A DNA stretch of 64,000 nt from Psychroserpens sp. NJDZ02. GTDB lineage: Bacteria; Bacteroidota; Bacteroidia; Flavobacteriales; Flavobacteriaceae. The stretch covers positions 2,359,501 to 2,423,500 of the forward strand of contig NZ_CP039451.1 in assembly GCF_004843725.1 (NCBI RefSeq), read 5' to 3'. Position numbers and translations under genes: made by a program. The notes below the pieces were generated by a model. It saw only the letters and a list, made by a program, of their open reading frames with translations, searched no databases and was not told the DNA's origin. This document shows positions 54,461 through 62,912 of the stretch, piece after piece (positions within the stretch are counted from its first letter, which is position 1; every line of letters begins with the position of its first letter).

Positions 54461-54604
54461 AAAGAGACAGGTTATCAATATTCAATTATTATAAAAAGTT
54501 TTAAAGATGATAACTTCAATAGATTTCTTATTAGTTTAAATAATGTAGAAGAGTGTAATGAATTAGATTCTGTAACTATTGAATATGAACTTTTTAATAA
54601 ATGA
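54461..54604 (+). pseudogene. Short C-terminal remnant
   Basis: Between two stop codons, one frame gives 47 residues of protein-like sequence (GYQYSIIIKSFKDDNFNRFL, then NNVEECNELDSVTIEYELFN) with no start codon. It looks like the decayed 3' end of a gene after the LRR pair. No family recognised. Confidence 0.45.
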
Positions 54605-54624
54605 AATATCTTAATTAAATAAAA

Positions 54625-54654
54625 AAAAGGCCTGAAATTAATTTCAGGCCTTTT
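54625..54654. terminator. Bidirectional terminator
   Basis: GGCCTGAAAT and its complement pair around TA (54629-54650), with A and T runs on both sides. It ends the convergent LRR and 54660 genes. Confidence 0.88.
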
Positions 54655-54659
54655 AAGTT

Positions 54660-55055
54660 CTATAAGTTGTTTTCGATAAATGTTTTTAATGCAATATCAG
54701 GGAAACAACCAGAGTGATGACCTCCCCAACATGCTGTTAGTGTAAATACACCATCTTCGATTTTTAAAGATTTTTTTTCTTCAGCTCCTTCATTTGGAAT
54801 ACAGTTAACTACTATTGTGTTTATACCTTCTTGAACGGCTTCTTTTCCTAAGTCATCTGCACAAATACTTGTAAGTCCATCTGTTAAACGATGTAAACAA
54901 ACACTTGGTACAAATTTGATATAGTCTAATTCAAATGTATCCCAGTTAATAGTTATTGGAAGTTCTTTTCCTGCAGCTTCATTAATTTCTTTTTGATAAT
55001 CCGCTAAGTATTGCTCTTCAACCATGCGTATTGCTTTCTTTTCTTGTAGTCCCAT
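54660..55055 (-). CDS. Unknown 131-aa protein
   Basis: A soluble mixed alpha/beta protein with clustered Cys and His near the end (TLTACWGGHHSGCFPDIAL) and an earlier pair (CLHRLTDGLTSIC), which might bind metal. No family recognised. It has a perfect dyad about 95 bp upstream and an exact -7 box, so it belongs to the inferred regulon. Confidence 0.7.
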   Translation of the reverse strand: MGLQEKKAIRMVEEQYLADYQKEINEAAGKELPITINWDTFELDYIKFVPSVCLHRLTDGLTSICADDLGKEAVQEGINTIVVNCIPNEGAEEKKSLKIEDGVFTLTACWGGHHSGCFPDIALKTFIENNL

Positions 55056-55093
55056 AATTATGTTGTATTTATTATTTGTTTAAAATCTTATGA

Positions 55094-55165
55094 CAAAATT
55101 AGAGTATAAGACTTGTTTATTTAAGACCTGATTTTGGGATATAAAAGACTCACTGAATTCAGTGA
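55094..55165 (-). promoter_or_regulatory. Perfect dyad and -7 box upstream of the 54660 gene
   Basis: TCACTGAATTCAGTGA at 55150-55165 is a perfect 16-bp palindrome, the best operator in the window. The minus-strand -7 box TAATTTTG is at 55094-55101, so the spacing is 48 bp, not 22. A weak copy of the operator half may lie in between (55124-55139). Confidence 0.65.
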
Positions 55166-55187
55166 TGATAAATTTGAATGACTCTAA

Positions 55188-55346
55188 GATCTCAGTCCTA
55201 TAGAAACGGGATTTAAACAAATAGGCGTAGCAATTCCAATGTGTGTTGTAATAGGGCATATCTTGGGAAGCATCGTTAAATTTGAATATATGCTTTCAAA
55301 AAAAGACGCTTCGGATAATTTTGATATTTTTTTTAAGCTATTGTGA
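55188..55346 (+). pseudogene. C-terminal gene remnant
   Basis: After a TAA stop one frame reads 52 residues of protein-like sequence (TGFKQIGVAIPMCVVIGHIL, SIVKFEYMLSKKDASDNFDI) to TGA, with no start. A 62-aa reading on the opposite strand is likely its shadow. It points to a deleted gene that the perfect dyad at 55150 may once have served. Confidence 0.45.
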
Positions 55347-55444
55347 AATAACTTCAAAACAAGGTGTTTCAATTAGGTAATTGCAACATTGGTAGTGTTC
55401 ACTGTAAATATTATAGTGTTATTTGTATATAATAAACAGCTTAT

Positions 55445-55473
55445 AGGTTTCAAATTATAAAACCTTTTTTTTT
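55445..55473 (+). terminator. Weak hairpin with T-run
   Basis: AGGTTT and AAACCT form a short stem, followed by nine T. The remaining 55347-55693 stretch is AT-rich and shows no gene or motif, apart from half an operator at 55399-55406. Confidence 0.45.
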
Positions 55474-55693
55474 AAAGATGTGTAATGTTATACACCATAG
55501 CATGTATTAGAAATGTAGGCAAGTTCTTTTGGTTCTTAATTTCTATCTAACTATAGTATTCCTAAAATTTTAGACAACAGAAACGTTATTACTCAGTCTT
55601 TTTTGTAAACTTAGACCATAAAGAATAGTTCTTAAAGGTATAATGGGAGAATAATAGTCTAACTGTAAAAAAGAAACTTTTTTATTGCTGATT

Positions 55694-56332
55694 TTAGTTG
55701 TCAAACAAACCACTTTCTATACCGTATTTTACTGCTCCAGTTGTAGTTTTAGATCCTGTTTTAAGTAGGATGTTTTTACGATGGGTTTCTACAGTATTAA
55801 CGGATATGAAAAGTTTTGCAGAGATCTCTTTAGATGTAAGCTCTTGGGAGAGTAGTACTAAAACTTCTTTCTCTCTTTTAGAAAGCTCAATGTCTTTATA
55901 TTTCTTTCTTTCAAAAACACTCTCCATATATTTGTGTTTTATGGTTTCAGAAAAATATTGTTCGCCGTCAATTACGGTTTTTACTGCTTTTTGTAATTCG
56001 GCTTTACTTGTAAATTTAGGAACAAATCCATCTGCTTTTTTTTGAATAACCTTATAAATGGTACGATGATTATCTAGCATACTTAGAATAATCACTTTTG
56101 GAGGATTGCTCTTCTTTTTAAGTTCGGTTAACAGCTCTAAACCATCCATTTTTGGCATGTTAATATCGCTAATGACAAGATCTATAGGAAACTGATCTAG
56201 GAGGCGCAGGACTTGCTTTCCTTCGGTGGCGATATGTATGGTGTTAATTTCTTCCATCTCTGCTAAAATGGTATTTAGACCTTCTAGAAACATTAAATGG
56301 TCGTCTGCTATGATAAGATTTATTTGCTTCAT
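55694..56332 (-). CDS. NarL/LuxR-type response regulator
   Basis: A 212-aa response regulator. Receiver domain residues 1-120 contain the acidic pair Asp10/Asp11, the phospho-acceptor Asp56 in VISDINMPKMDG, and Ser in the place of the conserved Thr. Residues 148-212 are a GerE/LuxR helix-turn-helix (LSKREKEVLVLLSQELTSKE, VNTVETHRKNILLKTGSKT). It is cotranscribed with the histidine kinase (11-bp gap). NarL-type regulators bind inverted repeats as dimers, so it is the natural candidate to bind the dyad found across the locus. Confidence 0.95.
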   Translation of the reverse strand: MKQINLIIADDHLMFLEGLNTILAEMEEINTIHIATEGKQVLRLLDQFPIDLVISDINMPKMDGLELLTELKKKSNPPKVIILSMLDNHRTIYKVIQKKADGFVPKFTSKAELQKAVKTVIDGEQYFSETIKHKYMESVFERKKYKDIELSKREKEVLVLLSQELTSKEISAKLFISVNTVETHRKNILLKTGSKTTTGAVKYGIESGLFDN

Positions 56333-56343
56333 TTTTAATGTTG

Positions 56344-58326
56344 TTATAACGGGAAATTAATTGTTGTTGATGTCCCATGTTGAGGAGAACTGTCTATAGT
56401 AACATCTCCATGTCTTTTTTGTACGCGTTCTTTAATGTTTCGTATTCCTATTCCTGGTTTATTGTTTGTTTTAAAGCCAGAGCCATTATCACTTACTACT
56501 AGGTTTAAATACGCCGTATGTTTGTTTAGTTGTACTTCTACTTCTGTAGCATTGGCATGCTTAATAGTATTATTTAGTAGCTCTTGTATTATACGATACG
56601 TGTCTGCTAAGAGTACCTCTGGAAGTTCGTCTATAGATTCTTCAGGGTATAAAAAAGTAGTTATGGAAAGGGCGTTGGTATTCTTTATTTGTTCTAAAGC
56701 TTCTTTTAAAAAACTGCTAAATCCTATTTTAGAAAAGGGTAGAGGGTGTAATTGATGCGATAGCAATCGGACGTCTTTACACGATTGTTCAATGGCTTGT
56801 AGTAACCGTTTTGCTTGTGGGTCTGGTTTTTGTGCTTCTAAGTAATGTTCGAAACCAATTTTAATACTCGCCAAATCACTACCAATGCCATCATGGATTT
56901 CTCTTGACAAACGGGAGCGTTCTTCATCTTGTCCGTCTTGATATTTTTCTATGACTGATAGTTTATGGTCTTTAACTAATTGGTTGATTTGTTGTTTTGC
57001 ATTCTCTTCTTTTTGAAGCGTTAGTTGATGTTGTATTTTTATACGTTGCAGATATAAGTAGCGCAACAATATCAATACGCCTAATAAAATTATAAAGGCA
57101 GCAATAAAAATATTACGTACCAAGCGTTGTCTATCCAAATCTAGAGCGGTCTTCTCTAAATTTAAAGCTGTTTTTTCTAATTCGGCTTCACTAAGTTTTT
57201 GTTCTTTTTCTAATAGTTTAATTCTGGTTTCCTTTAGTTCTGTTTCATATTGCTCTTGTAGATTGGCAACATAATTTTCTTTATCAACCGAGTTTATATC
57301 TTCTGTAACCGAAACTGTTTTTTCGTAATAATATAAAGCCTGTTTGTAATTTTTAATGTCTTTATACAGGTTGGAAAGGTTCTTGTAAAATTTAGAGTTA
57401 TATTTTGCTAAAGACTTTGATTTTCCTATTTTCAAGGATCTTTCAAAGTAATCAATTGCTTGTGCAGTGTGCCCCAATTTAGAATGGCAAATTCCTAAGT
57501 CGTTTAGGACAATAGCCATGTCTGATGTAAATTTTAGTTCTTCTAATAAACCTAAGGTTTCATTAAGTTGCGGAATAGCTTCTTCATAATTACCTTCTTC
57601 GACTAGTAATTGTGAAAGGTTAATTTTTACATAGGCTATGGAGGCTTTGTTGCCTTCTTTTATACGGTAGTCTAAGACGGTTTTATAATGTTTATAAGCC
57701 TCTTGGTAGCGTCCTTGTTCTTTTAAAATGTTAGCAAAATTGAAAAGCGTAACGAGGACACCGTTATCGTCACCTAATGCTCTATATATTTGTGCAGCTC
57801 TATCTAAATTATTTGCTGCCTTTTCATAGTTTTTTTGCAGAATATATAAAGTTGATATGTTCTGATACGCATTTGCCTGTTGTTGTTTGTCATCCGTTTT
57901 TTCGGCATAATTAAGGCATAATAAAAAGGCATCCATAGCTTCTGGATATTGTCCTAAATTTTTATAACCCAAAGCTAAAACATTGTAACACGCAGGTAGT
58001 CCCAATTCTATATGCTGCGCTTTTAATATGGTGATTGCTTTTGGAGCTTCTTTTACCGTCTGCTTGTAATTTCCGGTAGTGTTACCAATATTAGCTAAAG
58101 CATAATGTGCCTGCGCTTCTTTAATGACATCATTTTGTTTTATGCTTAACTCCAACCATTTTTGCACTGCTTTTTGAGCTTTTTTTGGGTTTGTGTTTAT
58201 CTCTGTTTGATATACAGAGATATAGGCATCAATAGAAGTCGTGTTTAGTTCTTGCGCGTTACTTATTTGGGTTAAGTGTAAGCAAAGAACAATACATAAT
58301 AAGTATTTGATTTTATTCATATTCAA
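56344..58326 (-). CDS. TPR-containing HisKA_3 histidine kinase
   Basis: A 660-aa sensor. A signal peptide ends at about residue 24 (ISNAQ), then 60-350 are TPR repeats (for example YPEAMDAFLLCLNYAEKTDD, GRYQEAYKHYKTVLDYRIKE) placed outside the cytoplasm. A coiled coil (365-410) leads to one transmembrane helix (about 412-432). The kinase region has the HisKA_3 phospho-acceptor in LSREIHDGIGSDLASI, and a C-terminal ATPase with ELLNNTIKHANATE and GSGFKTNNKPGIGIRNIKER. It pairs with the adjacent response regulator. Its own promoter carries the dyad. Confidence 0.93.
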   Translation of the reverse strand: MNMNKIKYLLCIVLCLHLTQISNAQELNTTSIDAYISVYQTEINTNPKKAQKAVQKWLELSIKQNDVIKEAQAHYALANIGNTTGNYKQTVKEAPKAITILKAQHIELGLPACYNVLALGYKNLGQYPEAMDAFLLCLNYAEKTDDKQQQANAYQNISTLYILQKNYEKAANNLDRAAQIYRALGDDNGVLVTLFNFANILKEQGRYQEAYKHYKTVLDYRIKEGNKASIAYVKINLSQLLVEEGNYEEAIPQLNETLGLLEELKFTSDMAIVLNDLGICHSKLGHTAQAIDYFERSLKIGKSKSLAKYNSKFYKNLSNLYKDIKNYKQALYYYEKTVSVTEDINSVDKENYVANLQEQYETELKETRIKLLEKEQKLSEAELEKTALNLEKTALDLDRQRLVRNIFIAAFIILLGVLILLRYLYLQRIKIQHQLTLQKEENAKQQINQLVKDHKLSVIEKYQDGQDEERSRLSREIHDGIGSDLASIKIGFEHYLEAQKPDPQAKRLLQAIEQSCKDVRLLSHQLHPLPFSKIGFSSFLKEALEQIKNTNALSITTFLYPEESIDELPEVLLADTYRIIQELLNNTIKHANATEVEVQLNKHTAYLNLVVSDNGSGFKTNNKPGIGIRNIKERVQKRHGDVTIDSSPQHGTSTTINFPL

Positions 58327-58459
58327 TACAAAAATAGAGATTTTACTTGTCCTTTGCGGTAGGTCATACGATGTAATTATTACTTTCTATTATTTATCTA
58401 ATAATTTGTGTATGGCGCATTGCTATAAGTTGAACTAAATGTCTGTTTGGTCGTAATTA

Positions 58460-58505
58460 CAAATGTATATTAGATTACCCGTTTTATTATCACTGAATTT
58501 AATGA
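58460..58505 (-). promoter_or_regulatory. Dyad-controlled promoter of the histidine kinase gene
   Basis: Minus-strand TACATTTG (58460-58467, exact TAnnTTTG), 22-bp spacer, then operator 58490-58505 (plus strand TCACTGAATTTAATGA). The start codon is about 133 bp downstream, leaving a long leader. This suggests autoregulation. Confidence 0.75.
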
Positions 58506-58565
58506 TATTTGATTGTTAATAGTCAATGTCGTGTATAAAAGTAGTTTTTTACACCTATTAATATT

Positions 58566-58895
58566 CTAAAAATACTGTTTTTGAATAAATGAAATTAGTA
58601 ATACGATGCAAATAACAAGTGTTATTCTGGAGAAGAAAAGAAAATATTTATCTTTTATTTTTTTTCTAAATGTAAAAGAATCTATTAATAAAAAAAGAAT
58701 AGCACCAAAGAGACCTAAAATTGGTCCAGCATATAAAATGAGGATTATTGAAGTGTCCCATCCAAGTATAGGATAAAAAACTTTAGGTAAACCTATAATT
58801 GGTTTTTTTGGTAGAGTTAAAAGATACTGATTAAACATAGAGAACAGAATATTAACTAAAGTCCAAGATATTATCCAAATACTATTTTTCTTCAT
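58566..58895 (-). CDS. Three-helix membrane protein, candidate T6SS immunity protein
   Basis: A 109-aa protein with membrane helices at about 5-25, 48-72 and 84-104 (IILILYAGPILGLFGAILFL, ITLVICIVLLISFIQ). It starts 2 bp after the end of a decayed copy of the effector's last codons, the same junction as the intact effector and its own small membrane protein. A position directly after an effector and three helices are typical for immunity proteins against membrane- or lipid-active toxins. The name is inferred from position. Confidence 0.7.
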   Translation of the reverse strand: MKKNSIWIISWTLVNILFSMFNQYLLTLPKKPIIGLPKVFYPILGWDTSIILILYAGPILGLFGAILFLLIDSFTFRKKIKDKYFLFFSRITLVICIVLLISFIQKQYF

Positions 58896-58897
58896 AA

Positions 58898-59020
58898 TTA
58901 ACCTTTATAACCAGGGTTTTTGTGCGTTACAAAACTTTTTCTACTTCTCACTATAATTGCTTAATAGTTAAGTTGTTAGGTTTTGTAGTCCAATGAGCCA
59001 AACTTAAAATTATTGGTGGT
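58898..59020 (-). pseudogene. Decayed copy of the effector C-terminal tip
   Basis: Minus strand reads like the end of the 59754 protein: PP-I-LSLAH, then EVEKVL, and KNPGYKG before TAA, against PPVIGSLAHF, EVEQELKN and KNPGYKE in the intact gene. It contains stop codons. It lies directly before the 58895 start. Confidence 0.7.
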
Positions 59021-59040
59021 GATAGAAAATTATTTCTGTT

Positions 59041-59310
59041 ACCTAAAAATACTGTTTTTGAATAAATGAAATTAGTAACACGATGCAAATAATAAGTATT
59101 ATTCTAGAGAAGAAAAGAATATTTTATTAAAAAAAGCAATGCATCTTGTATATCTAAAATAGAACCACCAACAAAAATATGTATACTCGAGCCATATCCC
59201 CAAATTGGCCCATAACTATTTGTCGTATTATTAGGAGAGGTTAAAATGTATTGATTTACAATAGAAAATAAAATATTAACTAAAGTCCATGATCGTATAT
59301 AAACACTATT
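59041..59310 (-). pseudogene. Decayed paralogue of the three-helix membrane protein
   Basis: The 59045-59120 stretch is nearly the same as 58566-58640 (same GAATAAATGAAATTAGTA run), and 59260-59300 matches 58840-58885. The middle is shortened and the reading frame is lost. Confidence 0.75.
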
Positions 59311-59444
59311 TATTTAGCATTAAATTTGAAAAGGATTGCTGTTGCATGTGATCCACCTGTTTTAAATATAGTTTCTTTTTCGTGATTTAAATAGGTGGAA
59401 GAAAAGAAATGAACACCATTATTGTTAGCAATATTTATAAATAC
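59310..59444 (-). pseudogene. Orphan effector C-terminal fragment
   Basis: Forty-four residues in one minus frame between stops (VFINIANNNGVHFFSSTYLN then HEKETIFKTGGSHATAILF) with no start, ending at TAA exactly where the decayed immunity gene begins. It looks like the tip of a different effector kept in a tip-immunity array. Confidence 0.5.
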
Positions 59445-59450
59445 TTATTT

Positions 59451-59750
59451 TTAACTAGTAAGGCTATAGATGATATCTCCTCCAAATAACATTACAGAAC
59501 AAACGATTGTATAAATTAAAATGAATAGCAATATTCTAATTAGATAAAAGGTCTTTTTGCTTTGATGGTTTTTTAGTAGAAAATGGTTAACCAATAAAAA
59601 TATAATTCCTGTTAAAATCCCTGCAGGAGGAGCAATGTAAAACAATCCAAAAACCTCAAAGGTATTGTCTTCAACATATAAATAGAACAAAAAGACAGAT
59701 AGGATTGTTGATAAAAGTATGAATAGTAAGTACTGCAGTGCTTTTTTCAT
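59451..59750 (-). CDS. Three-helix membrane protein, candidate immunity to the lipase
   Basis: A 99-aa protein with helices at about 5-23, 32-54 and 68-92. It starts 3 bp after the effector stop codon. It shares layout and some sequence with the 58566 protein (LFYIAPPAGILTGIIFLLVN against LYAGPILGLFGAILFLLID). Genes in this position normally protect the producer from the neighbouring toxin; this is inference. Confidence 0.75.
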   Translation of the reverse strand: MKKALQYLLFILLSTILSVFLFYLYVEDNTFEVFGLFYIAPPAGILTGIIFLLVNHFLLKNHQSKKTFYLIRILLFILIYTIVCSVMLFGGDIIYSLTS

Positions 59751-59753
59751 AAT

Positions 59754-61619
59754 CTATTCTTTATAGCCAGGGTTTTTTCCTGAACTAAAACTGTTTTTTA
59801 GCTCTTGTTCCACTTCATCCCATAACTTCGTGTGACTTAAACCGTGAGATACTGTAGCAAAGTGTGCCAAACTTCCAATTACTGGTGGTGCAGGAGGATT
59901 CTTTTCTTCATCCTCTCTCTTTTTTTCTTTTGCTTCCAAAATTGTTGCTTCCCAGTTTTGTTTAGTTATGCTATTGATTGCATTTAATTCTGTAGTAAAT
60001 TCAAGCTTTGCAGCTTCAGTAAATGCGTCAGGTGTTTCTGTGTCTGTCTTGGTTTTTTCCTCTATAGGCTTATCTTGAGGCGCTATTAAATGTGCTTCAT
60101 ATTTTTCTATTAGTTGACTATATTTTGGAAGGTAATCCTTTCTGAATTTCTTAAATTCGTCATCGGCGTCATCTTTAAATATAAGGTCTGCCCACCACAA
60201 AATGGTACTCATATCATTTATAGATGCACTAGATATAAGTTGGCTAACTAATCTAATCAGGAATTCTTTTAAATTTCCATCTGCTATACTTTTTTCGGCA
60301 CCAGATACAAATTGTTCAAACTTTGATTTTAATCCTCTAGAGTGATAAGCGTCTTCATTAGTAATAGGGACATCGGTGACTTTAAATTTACCTTGCACTT
60401 GCTCAGTTGGATCCCATGTTGTGTTATCAATAGTATCTGTAACACCTGATTGCTCAGAAAATATTCGTTCTAATAGCCCTAAAAGATAAGCGTCTTCAAG
60501 CCCTTTGTCAATAAATAGAATTTTATTAATGACTCTCAAAGGTGCTTCCATATGTAAATCAGACATTAAATCTACAGTTTCGAATGTGTCACTAAAACTA
60601 TTAGAAATGCTGTCTGCTGCTTTGCCTAAATTATCCTTAAATTTTCCCCAAAGCCCCTCTTCTTCGCTACTACTATTAATATTCTCTATTGTTTGCTGGT
60701 ATTCAGTAACTCTAGTGTTTAAATTAGTTTGCGCAATTGGTATCCAGGCTTTTAATTCAGTTAAAAGTTGGTTTATTTCTGCTTTCTCGGAGCTTAGTTT
60801 TTTTAGCTTAGGGTTATTAACCATATTAATAATCAAATCTAAAATCTGATTAACATTATCTAATAGTAACGATACTCTTTCCCAAATTAAAACACCTTGA
60901 GTAGAATCGCTAATAATTGAAGTTGCTGAGGTTATTGGTGCAAATACACCAGAAGATAATATTAGTCCAATTCTTTGTTTTGCCTTATCAAATTCAAAAC
61001 TATTAAAACCTGCGATTAGATTTTCTAAATTATCTAAAGAAAAATCGGCAACAAATCGTTGTGTAATGTCATAGTCATTATGGACATTTATGATTTGACA
61101 GTCTTTATGTAATTTAGAGTGATTTAATTGATGTTTTTCTCTAAAAAAAGGTGTCGATAGATAAGTAATACTTTTTATTTCCCATAATTTAGGAAAGCGA
61201 CTATCTGTAGTAATTAACTCTGTAAATTGATTGATAACGTTACCGCCATGAGAATGGCCTATTAAATGCAAATGCGTTTCTTTATTTTTAAATTTAGGAT
61301 ACTCTCTAGTAAATAAATCTAATAATCTATCGGCTGCTTTATTTCTTTCATCTTCGCTATTATCTCCACTCCAACTAAAAAAATCGGCTTCAATATTTAA
61401 GTCGTGAAATTGAGGTTTTAGTTTTTTAACATTACCCCAAAGATTATCCTTGCTATCTTTCCAATAGTTATGATTTGCTTGATGTTTTAATGCGGCTATA
61501 TTTACAGGGTCTTGCGTTCCAGCGACAAACATGATGATATCTGTAGGACTAACAACGACAACTTCTAAGGTTTTAGTAACCCCGTCTTCAAATTCTAATT
61601 TAAAAGTATTTACAGCCAT
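59754..61619 (-). CDS. Alpha/beta-hydrolase (lipase-like) T6SS effector candidate
   Basis: A 621-aa protein. Residues 25-170 hold a lipase/esterase core with the nucleophile elbow GHSHGG (Ser123), a DFFSWSGDN segment near residue 79 and a later His/Asp-rich stretch (IINVHNDYD near 177). The rest is helical and charged, with a C-terminal tail GSLAHFATVSHGLSHTKLWDE. It is the second gene behind the TssD-like carrier (1-bp gap) and is followed by a membrane protein, the typical order carrier, effector, immunity. Lipases of this kind hydrolyse phospholipids in rival cells. It lacks a signal peptide, as expected for a T6SS effector. Confidence 0.78.
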   Translation of the reverse strand: MAVNTFKLEFEDGVTKTLEVVVVSPTDIIMFVAGTQDPVNIAALKHQANHNYWKDSKDNLWGNVKKLKPQFHDLNIEADFFSWSGDNSEDERNKAADRLLDLFTREYPKFKNKETHLHLIGHSHGGNVINQFTELITTDSRFPKLWEIKSITYLSTPFFREKHQLNHSKLHKDCQIINVHNDYDITQRFVADFSLDNLENLIAGFNSFEFDKAKQRIGLILSSGVFAPITSATSIISDSTQGVLIWERVSLLLDNVNQILDLIINMVNNPKLKKLSSEKAEINQLLTELKAWIPIAQTNLNTRVTEYQQTIENINSSSEEEGLWGKFKDNLGKAADSISNSFSDTFETVDLMSDLHMEAPLRVINKILFIDKGLEDAYLLGLLERIFSEQSGVTDTIDNTTWDPTEQVQGKFKVTDVPITNEDAYHSRGLKSKFEQFVSGAEKSIADGNLKEFLIRLVSQLISSASINDMSTILWWADLIFKDDADDEFKKFRKDYLPKYSQLIEKYEAHLIAPQDKPIEEKTKTDTETPDAFTEAAKLEFTTELNAINSITKQNWEATILEAKEKKREDEEKNPPAPPVIGSLAHFATVSHGLSHTKLWDEVEQELKNSFSSGKNPGYKE

Positions 61620-61620
61620 T

Positions 61621-62307
61621 TTATTGTTGATTAATTACGTCTAATTCTATTTGTTCTAAATCACTATTGATAGTGTAATTACTTAATTTGTCATTTTCAA
61701 GAATTTGACCACCGTATTTAAAATCGTGAGTTTTATCATTTAAATGAATCGTAATACGATCTCCAATACGATTTTTGGTTTCTATATTTAAGATGATTTT
61801 TTCACCTGTTTTATATTCGTCAAGCTCATTACCTTCAGTGTCTGTTACAAAGTAACGCGTGACTTCTTTTTCTTCTTCTTGTCTTGTGGTTTCTTCAATC
61901 TCTATAAATGGATTGTTTGGATTCCAAGGTTCTTGGTGGATTACACCTTTCATTTTCATGATTCCCCAACCAATAGAGATATTTATATGTAATGGTAGAC
62001 TATCTATGGCATTAAAAGATTCAGTTAAATTTAATATTTGAGCATTAGCAAATTCCATTTTAAACAAGGTGCTTATACCATCACGTTTATAAAATACAAT
62101 TTCTCCTTCACATTGACTGGTTTGCGAAAACATACTTTCGTAAAAAAAACTATCATCTATTGTAGACTCTATTGCAAACTCTAATTTATGGCCAACAGCC
62201 TTAGTTATAGGTCGTCCGTTAACATCTGCGATCCTAGAATATACTTGGTTGACATTTAGGATATTCCTAACTTCATCTTCAATAAATAACTTAGCCAAAA
62301 AACTCAT
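61621..62307 (-). CDS. tssD: TssD (Bacteroidota Hcp)-like carrier with C-terminal extension
   Basis: A 228-aa protein. Residues 1-128 match the Bacteroidota TssD/Hcp family: MSFLAKLFIEDEVRNILNVN, DVNGRPITKAVGHKLEFAIE, FYKRDGISTLFKMEFANA and a closing ISIGWGIMKMKGVI. Residues 130-228 are an added beta domain (EVTRYFVTDTEGNELDEYKT) that likely docks the effector. TssD forms the tube of the type VI system. No sheath or membrane-complex genes are here, so this is an effector-delivery module that depends on a T6SS elsewhere. Confidence 0.85.
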   Translation of the reverse strand: MSFLAKLFIEDEVRNILNVNQVYSRIADVNGRPITKAVGHKLEFAIESTIDDSFFYESMFSQTSQCEGEIVFYKRDGISTLFKMEFANAQILNLTESFNAIDSLPLHINISIGWGIMKMKGVIHQEPWNPNNPFIEIEETTRQEEEKEVTRYFVTDTEGNELDEYKTGEKIILNIETKNRIGDRITIHLNDKTHDFKYGGQILENDKLSNYTINSDLEQIELDVINQQ

Positions 62308-62373
62308 AAATTATACTTTTGAATAAATGTACAAAAAAAGAGTGTTTATAATTTAATCTTTATATTAAATTAT

Positions 62374-62901
62374 TCAAGGTGAGAAAGTAAACAGTGTCGG
62401 CTTCCTCAAATTAGAACTGTTTAGTTTCTTATAAAGTCTTAATCTATTGTTGTAATTAGTTTGTTCATTATTTGAAAATAAAAGAAAATAATAGATTGAT
62501 GAGAAAAAATCATTATCTCTATTTTTTCCTTTTAATTCATTTTCAAATTCTTCAAATAATAGATTTCTCAAAGGAATTTTGGTTTTAGATACATAGGGCA
62601 ACATTAGCACTGCTATATCTCCATTCTTATAATTATAAGAATCTGCAATTCTTAAGTTAGATTTAGTGGTATCTAAAATTTTTTCAATTAAACAAGGTTT
62701 TATTGATTCTCCTTTTTCTAATATTTTTTTGAATACCGAATTTCCAGTTGTTCCCCAATTATCATCAGGAAAAGATATATAAGATATACTATCAAGTATT
62801 TTAAATTTTTTTTGACAATCTACATGTTTTATGTTCTTACTTGTATTGCAAGAAAATGTAGCTAAAAAAAAGAAATAAATTAATATTTTAATTTTGCTCA
62901 T
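62374..62901 (-). CDS. Small lipoprotein of unknown function
   Basis: A 175-aa exported lipoprotein: signal KIKILIYFFFLATFSC with Cys18 in the lipobox. The mature part is soluble (FPDDNWGTTGNSVFKKILEK, and VLMLPYVSKTKIPLRNLLFE). It lies 66 bp upstream of the TssD-like gene and next to a pseudogene of toxin type, so a periplasmic immunity role is possible. Confidence 0.7.
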   Translation of the reverse strand: MSKIKILIYFFFLATFSCNTSKNIKHVDCQKKFKILDSISYISFPDDNWGTTGNSVFKKILEKGESIKPCLIEKILDTTKSNLRIADSYNYKNGDIAVLMLPYVSKTKIPLRNLLFEEFENELKGKNRDNDFFSSIYYFLLFSNNEQTNYNNRLRLYKKLNSSNLRKPTLFTFSP

Positions 62902-62912
62902 TGTTTTAAACG

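Noticed and set aside
55184..55372. 62-aa minus-strand reading frame
   Set aside because: It has low-complexity composition and opposes a more protein-like remnant on the plus strand.
55399..55414. Operator-like half-site TCACTGTA
   Set aside because: The second half is absent and no gene starts nearby in the right direction.
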